This document shows, one piece after another, positions 16,530-24,180 of a stretch of 34,949 nucleotides of DNA. The notes beneath the pieces were generated by a model. That model ran no database searches, had not been told where the DNA came from, and saw only the letters and a program-made list of their open reading frames with translations. Numbering within the stretch: position 1 is the first letter of the stretch; every line of letters starts with the position of its first letter. Made by a program: the position numbers and the translations under genes. The stretch comes from DASZMX01 sp035551475 (lineage in GTDB: Bacteria; Verrucomicrobiota; Verrucomicrobiia; Limisphaerales; Palsa-1400): assembly GCA_035551475.1 (NCBI GenBank), contig DASZMX010000012.1, positions 1-34,949 of the forward strand, read 5' to 3'.

Positions 16530-18587
16530 ATGAGCCACAATTTCCCTTTAAATCATCGCATTTTGATCGTGGACGATAATCCGAGCATTCACGCGGATTT
16601 TCACGAGATACTGTGCCCGGCGCGCGCCAGCGCCCGGACGCTGGCTTTGGAAGCGGCGCTGTTCGAGGATGAGAAGCCCGCCTTGGAGCCAGCCAGCTTC
16701 GAGCTGGATTCCGCGTATCAAGGCGCCGAGGCCCTCGCCCTGGTGGCCAAGGCGGTCGCGGAAAATCGGCCCTATGCCATGGCCTTCGTGGATGTCCGCA
16801 TGCCGCCGGGCTGGGATGGAATCGAAACCATCGCGCGCATTTGGAAAGTTTATCCGGATTTGCAAGTGGTCGTGTGCACCGCGTACTCGGACTATTCGTG
16901 GGAGGAGATGCGCGCCAAAGTGGGCCAGCCGGACAGCCTGTTGATTCTGAAAAAGCCGTTCGACAACGTGGAAGTCCAGCAAATGGCCCACGCCCTCACC
17001 AAGAAATGGGCGCTGAATCTCCAGACGCGTTTGCAAATGCAGGAGCTGGAGGAGGCGAATCGATCGCTCGCCATTTCCCAGGAGCGTTTTTCCAAGGCGT
17101 TTTATGAAAGCCCGCTGCCCAGCGGCATTCAAACTTTTCCCGAGCAGCGTTTTGTGGATGTCAATCAAAGGCTGATTGATCTCTGCGGCTCCTCTCGCGA
17201 AAGAATGCTGGGGCGCACGCCGGCGGAATTGATGCTGTGGGAAAAACCGGCGCAAGCGGAAGAGTGGTACCGGGCGGTCGCCAAACATGAGTGGGTGCGT
17301 GATCAGGGCGCAAACCTGCGCGGCGCGGAGGCGGCGCTGATTGAGACACAAGTTTCGCTGGCGCCGCTGGCCTTGGGCGGGCAGCCGCATGTGCTCTTGC
17401 TGGTGCAGGATGTTTCGGAGCGCGCGTTGTTGGAGCGGCAGTTGCGGCAGGCGCAAAAAATGGAGGCGATCGGGCAGCTGGCTGCCGGAGTCGCTCACGA
17501 CTTCAACAACATCATCACGGTCATCCAGGGCTACGTGGGACTGATGCACCAAAAGACCGGTTACGACGCGTGGCAGACGAAGTCGCTGGGGCAAATAGGC
17601 CAGGCCGCCGGGCGGGCCACAACGCTCATTCGGCAATTGCTCATGTTCAGCCGCAAACAGGTGATGCAATTCCGGCACCTCAACCTGAACGATGTGTTGC
17701 TCAACCTTATCAAGATGCTCGAGCGCATGGTCGGTGAGCATATTCAAATCGATTTTCATCCCCAGGAACTTCTGCCGTCGATTTATGCGGACAACAGCAT
17801 GATGGAACAAATCGCCATGAACCTGGCGGTCAATGCGCGCGACGCCATGCCCAAGGGCGGACGCCTTTATATCAGCACCACCGTCCAAAATATTCGCCGC
17901 GAACCGACGCCGCAGGATCCGCAGCGGCGGGAAGGGGATTATGTTTGCCTGACGTTTCGCGACACGGGGATTGGCATGGACGCCTCCGTGTTAAACAGGA
18001 TCTTCGAGCCATTTTTCACCACCAAACCCGCGGGCAAAGGCACGGGCCTCGGCTTGTCCACCGTGTTTGGGATCGTGCAACAGCACAAGGGCTGCCTCGA
18101 GGTGGAAAGCAAACCGGATCACGGCACGACTTTTCGCATTTATTTTCCCGCGAGCCGGGAGCGCGCCGAAAAATCCGAGCAAGCCGTGGAAACGCCGCTC
18201 AGCCCGGGCCGCGAAACCATTTTGCTCGCGGAGGACGAGGACGCGTTGCGGGAAATGGTGGCGCAAGTGCTGCGGTTGCAAGGTTACACCGTTTTGGAAG
18301 CGGCGTCGGGCCCGGCGGCCATCGATGTTTTTGAGCAATCACGCCGCGGCGTCGATCTCTTATTGACAGATTTGGTGATGCCAGGCGGGATGCTGGGCGG
18401 CGAGCTGGCCGATTTGCTCACCGCCAAATCCCCGACCTTGAAAGTGATTTTTACCAGCGGCTACAGCCCGGGCATCGCGGGGAAGGATTATTCCGCCTTG
18501 GACGGCCGAAATTTTCTGCCCAAACCATACTCGATTGGCAAACTCGCGCAGTTCGTGCGGGAGTGCCTGGATCGAAAGGAGGGTTGA
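16530..18587 (+). CDS. Hybrid histidine kinase, REC-PAS-HisKA-HATPase-REC
   Basis: This is a 685-residue cytoplasmic protein without membrane segments. The N-terminal receiver has RILIVDDNPS and phospho-acceptor Asp88 in FVDVRMPPGWDG, with the switch Lys in LKKPFD. It carries an extra stretch of about 25 residues after the first helix. A PAS domain (about 185-300) follows. The HisKA box GQLAAGVAHDFNNI places the phospho-His at residue 323. The ATPase part contains NLAVNARDAMP, DTGIGM and GKGTGLGLSTVFG. A C-terminal receiver begins ILLAEDEDALREM and has Asp614 in LLTDLVMPGG and Lys in FLPKPY. Both receivers keep their acidic and acceptor residues. It lies 10 bases behind the sensor kinase, so a phosphorelay is likely. 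No DNA-binding or GGDEF output is present, so the final effector lies elsewhere. Confidence 0.92.
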   Translation: MSHNFPLNHRILIVDDNPSIHADFHEILCPARASARTLALEAALFEDEKPALEPASFELDSAYQGAEALALVAKAVAENRPYAMAFVDVRMPPGWDGIETIARIWKVYPDLQVVVCTAYSDYSWEEMRAKVGQPDSLLILKKPFDNVEVQQMAHALTKKWALNLQTRLQMQELEEANRSLAISQERFSKAFYESPLPSGIQTFPEQRFVDVNQRLIDLCGSSRERMLGRTPAELMLWEKPAQAEEWYRAVAKHEWVRDQGANLRGAEAALIETQVSLAPLALGGQPHVLLLVQDVSERALLERQLRQAQKMEAIGQLAAGVAHDFNNIITVIQGYVGLMHQKTGYDAWQTKSLGQIGQAAGRATTLIRQLLMFSRKQVMQFRHLNLNDVLLNLIKMLERMVGEHIQIDFHPQELLPSIYADNSMMEQIAMNLAVNARDAMPKGGRLYISTTVQNIRREPTPQDPQRREGDYVCLTFRDTGIGMDASVLNRIFEPFFTTKPAGKGTGLGLSTVFGIVQQHKGCLEVESKPDHGTTFRIYFPASRERAEKSEQAVETPLSPGRETILLAEDEDALREMVAQVLRLQGYTVLEAASGPAAIDVFEQSRRGVDLLLTDLVMPGGMLGGELADLLTAKSPTLKVIFTSGYSPGIAGKDYSALDGRNFLPKPYSIGKLAQFVRECLDRKEG

Positions 18588-18619
18588 AACGCGCCCAATT
18601 GCTGATAGATTTTTCCACC

Positions 18620-19585
18620 GTGAAACTCATTTATTGCAAAGCGCTTGCGTTCGTGGCGCTGGCTTGCGTGAGCGGCGTCATGGCTGTTCCGGTGGCGGGC
18701 GTTCAGACCAACACCGCTTCCACCCGCGAAAAAAATCCGTCTTTGCGCCGCACCAGTTACGCCCCGCGCGTGTATCCGGTGAACGACCGGGGATTTTCGC
18801 CGGTTGATGCTGCCTTGGCGAAGGCGTTCGCGCGCGAGGAAATCGTGACGAATGACGAATCCGGCTCGTTGAATCCGTTCGTGCTGAAAGTCATTTCCGC
18901 TTATCCGATCGATGGCTCGTATCATTACCATTGCAGTTGGGAGCCGCGCGAATATGACATTTATAATGGCGTGACGGAGGACCAGTGGTATCGCGGCATG
19001 ATCGTGGCCAAGGCCTACCCGGACGGCTCGCGTTGCAGCTATTGTTGCGGGTACACGTTCGAGGTTTTTGTGCGCGCGATGAAATTGCGCAACGTGCAAA
19101 ACGGGCTCGACCCCGACGATTTTAACGGGATGACGTTCAATGACCTGTTCAACGCGCTCCAGCTTTGGTACGTGGAAGGCACGGGCGATTCCGAACAGCG
19201 GGCGATTGTCAGCTATGGCCTCGGCAACGCCGTGACGAATTTCGAGGAAGCGCGCCCCGGCGATTTTCTTAGCTACAGCACCACGCCGTCCGGCGGCCAT
19301 TCGGTCATCTTCACCGGCTGGCTGCGCGATACGGAAAACAAAATCGTGGGTTTGAAATATTTTTCCTCGAATCTGTCCACCGATGGCATCCGCGCCGGGC
19401 AGGCGCATTTCAGCGACGCCACCGCGAACCATCATGGCGTCCTGCGCAATTCCGTGATCATTGGCCATGTGGGCAGCATTAGGAACTACAAGCCTTTTAA
19501 TCGCCTGAGCATTCCGTTGCGCAACGCCTACGCGCCCACCCAGCCGGAGCGCATTGTTTATTTGCCCGCGCCCGGCGGAAAGTAA
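18620..19585 (+). CDS. Secreted Cys/His protein, possible NlpC/P60- or CHAP-like hydrolase
   Basis: I place the start at GTG 18620, giving 321 residues with a clean signal peptide (MKLIYCKALAFVALACVSGVMA). A longer form from GTG 18563, overlapping the hybrid kinase, would be 340 residues. No start has a well-spaced Shine-Dalgarno; AAGGAGGG at 18576-18583 fits none of them well. The mature protein contains YHYHCSWEPREYDIYNG, then RCSYCCGYTFEVFVRAM with Cys139, Cys142 and Cys143 at a helix start. Later come ARPGDFLSY and GGHSVIFTGW with His227. A Cys-led helix followed by 'GD-x-x' and 'GH-x-x-x-x-x-G' is how NlpC/P60 and CHAP peptidases look, but I cannot confirm membership. Its 3' end overlaps the convergent hrpA gene by 28 bases. 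Position suggests an output or partner of the kinase locus. Confidence 0.72.
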   Translation: MKLIYCKALAFVALACVSGVMAVPVAGVQTNTASTREKNPSLRRTSYAPRVYPVNDRGFSPVDAALAKAFAREEIVTNDESGSLNPFVLKVISAYPIDGSYHYHCSWEPREYDIYNGVTEDQWYRGMIVAKAYPDGSRCSYCCGYTFEVFVRAMKLRNVQNGLDPDDFNGMTFNDLFNALQLWYVEGTGDSEQRAIVSYGLGNAVTNFEEARPGDFLSYSTTPSGGHSVIFTGWLRDTENKIVGLKYFSSNLSTDGIRAGQAHFSDATANHHGVLRNSVIIGHVGSIRNYKPFNRLSIPLRNAYAPTQPERIVYLPAPGGK

Positions 19586-22500
19586 GATCCGCGGGCCGCT
19601 TCCAATTGCCGGTCCAGCCGCGGCGGTGAGACCGGGACCGCCGTGCCCAGCTCCTGGGCGAAGAGCGAGACTTTGTATTCTTCCAATAGCCAGCGATACG
19701 CCTCGACGGCAGGCGAGCGCGCGGGCTGCGCCGCCAGCGCGCGCCACGCCGTAACGTAAGGAGCCAGCAGGGCCTGCCGTTCCTTATCCTTGACAGGATT
19801 GAGCGCCGCGCGCTCCGCCCGCAACAACAGCGCTTTGAGATAACGGACGTAATGCGGCAGGCGGGTCCAGGAAACCTTTTCCAAAAAGCGCGGCGGAAAA
19901 AGACTTTCCAATTCACCCGCCAAAGGATGCTTGACAGTCGGCGGAGCCGCGCCGAGCTGGCTCAGGGACGAAAGCGTCTGCCGGCGCGGCGCAGCCGCCA
20001 GCGCTGCGCCGAAGCGTTGCTGCGCCTGTTGACGCAGTTGCAAAATCGGGCCGAGTTGATCCATGAAACGCGTGGCCAGCCCGGGCAACCGCTCGCGGGC
20101 TGCGGCGACGGCTTGGTCGAAATGGGTTCGCGTGAGCTCCGGCCAGATTTCCTCCGGCAGGACGTGCCGTTTCAGATGTTCCAGCGCGGTTTCACGCAAT
20201 TCGGCGCTGTCGCCCAGCGGCGCATATAAGGCATCGAAACGGTTAAGGCCGCGCAAATCTTTTTCCAACCAGGCAAGGTCTTTCTGCACGGCCAGTTCGA
20301 CGATCCGCCGCATACCTGGCAAGGTCGCGGCGCGCGCCTGCTCCGGACTGCGGAATAAATGCACATTCACTTCGCCCTCCGCGAGTTCGAGGCCCGGCCA
20401 CGCATACTCGGGCAGGGCGCCGACTTCGCGCACCGTCACGCGCTCGGGCAAAGAGCCGATCGTCCAATCTCTCAGGCCGAATCGCTCCCACTGTTGCGTG
20501 GCGCGCCGCCACTCGGCGGATTCAATCTGGGGAGCAGGCGCGGGCGTGTTTTGTTGCAGGCGCGATTGCAGCGCGGCGAAATCGCGGCCGGCCGCCACGG
20601 TTTTTTTGTCGTGGTCAATAATCGCGATGCGCGGACGCAGATGGGCGGGCAGGGCTTCCGCCGGCCAGGAGTCAGGTTTGACATCCACGCAGTAACGGTG
20701 GCGCAGAAACGCGGCCAGCTCCGGCAGGAAGGCGCCTCCCGTTGGCTGAAAATCTCGCACGATTTCCGCGATTTTTGGGGGAAAAGGCATCAACTCTTTG
20801 CGCAATGTTTTCGGAAGCGCGCGCAGCAGTTCTGCGATCATTTCCGCGCGCAATCCCGGCACGGCCCATTCCAGCAACGCGGACGAAGCGGTTTGGGCCA
20901 TGGAAAATGGAACTTCGATGGTGACACCGTCATGCGCCTCGCCCGGCGCATACGCGTAGCCCACGGCAAGCGGCTGACCACCCACGGAAACCGAGTTGGG
21001 AAAAGCCTCCGTGTCGAATTGCAGCGACTGTCCGCCAGCTAATTCCTCTTCGGTGATGCGCAGGCGCTGCTGTGCCCCTGGCTCTTGCAGGAAGCGATTC
21101 AATTCGTGTAGGGACGAGACGTTTGTAAGATGCCGGGCGTAAAACGCCGCCAACGTTTCATCGGGATCACGGGCATGGTGATGGCGCACGCGCGTTCGCC
21201 AATTCTCAATTTTTTCGCGCACCGCGCGATTGTACGCCAGGAACTGATAGGCCGGCGGCAACTCCCGCACCGCCGTGGTCAGCGTGCGAAGGTCGTCATC
21301 CTCCTCATCGGTCGTCTCGCGCGCGGCCCGTTGCGCCGGCAGGAGGTCTTCCTCCACCAAGGCCGCGCGAATAAAAATGGCCGTCGCCTCCGCGGGATTG
21401 AAATTGCCGTAAGCGACTTTGCGCCGCTGGATTTCGAGCCCATGCAGCGTGATGATTTCCTCGATCAGCACATTGCCGGCGGACGCATGCCAGCGCGGGT
21501 TTTGCTGCGTCACCTTGCAGCAGTGCGGCGCCAGTTGGTAAATCCATTGCGGATCAATGCCCGCCAGCGTCCGGGCAAATAGCTGGGAGGTCTCGACAAT
21601 TTCCCCGGCGACAATCCAGGCGGGTTGGGTGGATTTGGGCTTGGGCGGCGGCTTGGCGCCCTTGGCGAATTTCTTGACCGGCTCGCCGCGAACGTGCAGC
21701 GCCGAGCCCGGAAAGACAGACAGCAGCCGGTTGCCCGCGGCTTTGTACGTGTTGCGTTCCTCGAATCGCGCCGTGTGCCCGATCAAGCCGGCCAGGATGG
21801 AGCGGTGGATGGCATCGTAACTGGCGTTGCTTTCGTTAAACTTGAGGGTGCCGAGATCGTCGAGCGCATCATGCAATTGCGCGTAAACGTCCTGCCATTC
21901 GCGCATGCGTAGATAAGAAAGAAAATGCTGGCGGCAAAATTTGCGCCGCTGGCCCTGCGTGCGCAGGCGCTCCCATTCCTCGTGCACGCCACGCCACAGA
22001 TGCAGCAGCGAAAGAAAATCCGATTGCGGGTCGGTGAATTTCCGGTGCGCCGCGGCGGCCGCCTCTTTTTGGTCAAGCGGGCGCTCGCGCGGATCTTGAA
22101 TGCTTAAGCCGGCGGCGATGATCAGCAATTCCTGCGGGGCGTGTTCGCGTTGCGATTGCAACAGCATCCGGCCCAACGTCGGATCAATGGGCAGACGCGC
22201 CAGATCCTCGCCCAGTGGAGTGAGATGGCGTTCCGCATCCAACGCGCCCAGCTCTTGCAACAGGGCGTAGCCGTTGGCGATCGCGCCGGGCGCGGGCGGT
22301 TGCACGAAAGGAAAGGTCTCGATGTCCCCAAGATGAAACGCCTTCATCCGCAGGATGACTTCCGCCAGGTTCGCGCGTTGGATTTCCGGCGGCGTAAAGG
22401 CCGGCCGCGCCGCAAAATCCTCCTCGGCAAAAAGACGAATGCAAACCCCGGCCTGCACGCGTCCCGCGCGGCCGTTCCGCTGGTTGGCGCTGCTTTGGGA

Positions 22501-23664
22501 AATCGGCTCGATGGGCAGACGTTTGATGCGCGTGCGCGGATTGTACCGGCTGAGCCGCGCCAATCCGGAGTCAATCACATAGCGAATGCCGGGAATGGTG
22601 AGGGAGGTCTCCGCAATATTGGTGGCGATGACGATTTTCCGTCGCGCCGAGGGCGCAAAAACACGCTGCTGTTCTCCGCCGCTCAGCCGTCCAAACAACG
22701 GAACCACCTCCGCCTCCCCGGCGAAGCGGCCTTCCAATTGATCGGCGGTTTCGCGAATATCCCGCTCTCCCGGCATAAAAATCAGGATGTCCCCGACATT
22801 GGTTTCGCAGAGGATTCGCTCGGTGACGGCCACGGCGGCATCCACATAACTGGTGTCGCCACGCTCCTCCGAAGCGGAGTCAAGCGGATGGTATTGGACT
22901 TCGACCGGATAAAGCCGCCCCGAGACTTCGATAATCGGCGCGTTATTGAAATGACGCGCAAAGACCTGGGTGTCGATGGTGGCCGAGGTGATGATCAGCT
23001 TTAGATCATGGCGGCGCGCGAGCAAACCCTTCAAATGGCCGAGGAGAAAATCAATGTTCAAACTGCGCTCATGCGCCTCGTCAATGATGATGGCGTTGTA
23101 TTCGGAAAAATCCGGGTCGCCCTGCATCTCGGCCAGCAGGATGCCATCCGTCATGAACTTGATATAGGTCTCCGCGCCCGAACGATCGTCAAATCGAATT
23201 TTGCAGCCGACTTCGCGGCCCCAGCCGGCGTTCAACTCCTCCGCGACGCGCCGCGAAATGGAAAGCGCCGCCACCCGGCGCGGCTGCGTGCAGCCGATTT
23301 TCGCCTCAATGCCCAGCCCGGCCTCCAGGCACAGCTTGGGCAATTGCGTGGTTTTGCCGGAACCTGTTTCGCCTGCGATGACAATGACTTGATGGGCGCG
23401 AAGGGCGGCGACAATTTCATCTTTACGCGCGGTGATCGGCAGATCGGGCGGATACGAAGGGCGGGGGACGCGGAGCCGTCGTTGCTCGCGGAGAGCGATG
23501 GAGGCGTGGACTTGATCCAGCAATCGCGCCAACAAGGCGTCGCGTTGCGCCGGATGATGGCGGTCGCGCACCAGCCGGCCCAGCCGGCGGCCCAGACGAA
23601 GCCAATCCGGCAGCAGGCATTGCGGCAGCAAACGCTGCAACTCCACGATATCGGCCTCAAGCAT
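19558..23664 (-). CDS. hrpA: ATP-dependent RNA helicase HrpA (DEAH box)
   Basis: This cytoplasmic DEAH-box helicase is 1,368 residues, close to the roughly 1,300 usual for HrpA. Helicase motifs appear in order: Walker A GETGSGKT at 98-105, TQPRR at 126-130, DEAH at 195-198, SAT at 227-229, and QRNGRAGR at 395-402. The helicase-associated/OB region follows, and the long C-terminal part (about 700-1368) fits the DUF3418 region typical of HrpA. HrpA rescues stalled or colliding ribosomes in E. coli and processes some mRNAs. The ATG at 23664 overlaps the stop of the upstream marR gene by 8 bases, so translation is probably coupled and MarR may control the helicase. The 3' end overlaps the convergent Cys/His protein gene. 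Confidence 0.95.
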   Translation of the reverse strand: MLEADIVELQRLLPQCLLPDWLRLGRRLGRLVRDRHHPAQRDALLARLLDQVHASIALREQRRLRVPRPSYPPDLPITARKDEIVAALRAHQVIVIAGETGSGKTTQLPKLCLEAGLGIEAKIGCTQPRRVAALSISRRVAEELNAGWGREVGCKIRFDDRSGAETYIKFMTDGILLAEMQGDPDFSEYNAIIIDEAHERSLNIDFLLGHLKGLLARRHDLKLIITSATIDTQVFARHFNNAPIIEVSGRLYPVEVQYHPLDSASEERGDTSYVDAAVAVTERILCETNVGDILIFMPGERDIRETADQLEGRFAGEAEVVPLFGRLSGGEQQRVFAPSARRKIVIATNIAETSLTIPGIRYVIDSGLARLSRYNPRTRIKRLPIEPISQSSANQRNGRAGRVQAGVCIRLFAEEDFAARPAFTPPEIQRANLAEVILRMKAFHLGDIETFPFVQPPAPGAIANGYALLQELGALDAERHLTPLGEDLARLPIDPTLGRMLLQSQREHAPQELLIIAAGLSIQDPRERPLDQKEAAAAAHRKFTDPQSDFLSLLHLWRGVHEEWERLRTQGQRRKFCRQHFLSYLRMREWQDVYAQLHDALDDLGTLKFNESNASYDAIHRSILAGLIGHTARFEERNTYKAAGNRLLSVFPGSALHVRGEPVKKFAKGAKPPPKPKSTQPAWIVAGEIVETSQLFARTLAGIDPQWIYQLAPHCCKVTQQNPRWHASAGNVLIEEIITLHGLEIQRRKVAYGNFNPAEATAIFIRAALVEEDLLPAQRAARETTDEEDDDLRTLTTAVRELPPAYQFLAYNRAVREKIENWRTRVRHHHARDPDETLAAFYARHLTNVSSLHELNRFLQEPGAQQRLRITEEELAGGQSLQFDTEAFPNSVSVGGQPLAVGYAYAPGEAHDGVTIEVPFSMAQTASSALLEWAVPGLRAEMIAELLRALPKTLRKELMPFPPKIAEIVRDFQPTGGAFLPELAAFLRHRYCVDVKPDSWPAEALPAHLRPRIAIIDHDKKTVAAGRDFAALQSRLQQNTPAPAPQIESAEWRRATQQWERFGLRDWTIGSLPERVTVREVGALPEYAWPGLELAEGEVNVHLFRSPEQARAATLPGMRRIVELAVQKDLAWLEKDLRGLNRFDALYAPLGDSAELRETALEHLKRHVLPEEIWPELTRTHFDQAVAAARERLPGLATRFMDQLGPILQLRQQAQQRFGAALAAAPRRQTLSSLSQLGAAPPTVKHPLAGELESLFPPRFLEKVSWTRLPHYVRYLKALLLRAERAALNPVKDKERQALLAPYVTAWRALAAQPARSPAVEAYRWLLEEYKVSLFAQELGTAVPVSPPRLDRQLEAARGSYFPPGAGK

Positions 23665-24085
23665 GCCGTTCGACCCTTAGCTTTTCCAGGAGTGCGCTAA
23701 GCTCCGGGCCGATGCGGCGCAACTGCGCTTCGTGCGTCGCGGAAAGTTTTTCCAGAATCTGCTCCCCGTGCGCCGTGAGTTGAACCTGCACCTGCCGATG
23801 GTCGGCCGGGGCGCGTTTGCGCGTCGTCAATTTCAAATCCGCCAACCGGTCGAGCAAGCCCACGACACTGTGATGGCGCAATTGCAAACGCTCCGCCAAG
23901 TCCCTAATCGTGACCGGGTGCGGGCCGGGAAAGCCCTTGATGGCAAGCAGCGCCTGATGCTGTTGCGCGGTGATGCCGGCGCGGCGCGCGGTTTCTTCGC
24001 TGAAATGCAGGAACTTCCGCAGCGCATAACGGAAAGCCGCGAGGTTTTCGTGCTGCACTTTGGAAAGTTTCTTCGGCGCTGCCAT
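23657..24085 (-). CDS. MarR-family transcriptional regulator
   Basis: This 142-residue winged-helix regulator has an N-terminal helix for dimerisation (FRYALRKFLHFSEETARRAG), then ITAQQHQALLAI. The DNA-recognition part is TIRDLAERLQLRHHSVVGLLDRL, and the wing is RAPADHRQVQVQLTAHG. Together these are characteristic of the family. It is the first gene of an overlapping pair with hrpA (8-base overlap). The clc gene is divergent. The 19-base palindrome at 24137-24155 in the shared intergenic region is a natural MarR-type operator and covers the clc promoter. Autoregulation is likely but its own promoter is not clear to me. The inducing ligand is unknown. Confidence 0.93.
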   Translation of the reverse strand: MAAPKKLSKVQHENLAAFRYALRKFLHFSEETARRAGITAQQHQALLAIKGFPGPHPVTIRDLAERLQLRHHSVVGLLDRLADLKLTTRKRAPADHRQVQVQLTAHGEQILEKLSATHEAQLRRIGPELSALLEKLRVERHA

Positions 24086-24130
24086 TGGCGGGCAGTGTAG
24101 CGCCGGGGCGAACCCGCCGCCACCCCGGAA

Positions 24131-24157
24131 TTGACATATATCGTATTACGATATAAT
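24131..24157 (+). promoter_or_regulatory. Sigma70-type promoter of clc
   Basis: A perfect TTGACA at 24131-24136 and a perfect TATAAT at 24152-24157 are separated by 15 bases, shorter than the usual 17. An alternative -10 (TAATGT, 24154-24159) would give 17. Transcription would begin near 24164, which makes the ATG at 24169 almost leaderless and favours the ATG at 24181. Confidence 0.75.
24137..24155. promoter_or_regulatory. 19-base palindromic operator, probable MarR site
   Basis: TATATCGT and ACGATATA form a perfect 8-base inverted repeat around ATT. The palindrome fills the promoter spacer and runs into the -10 box, so a bound dimer would block RNA polymerase. Size and symmetry fit operators of MarR-family proteins, and a marR gene begins 52 bases away on the other strand. 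Confidence 0.7.
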
Positions 24158-24180
24158 GTGCGCGTTTTATGGAATGTGAA

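Noticed and set aside
16548..17888. 446-codon minus-strand open frame
   Set aside because: Antisense to the hybrid kinase with intact kinase and receiver motifs; no motif of its own.
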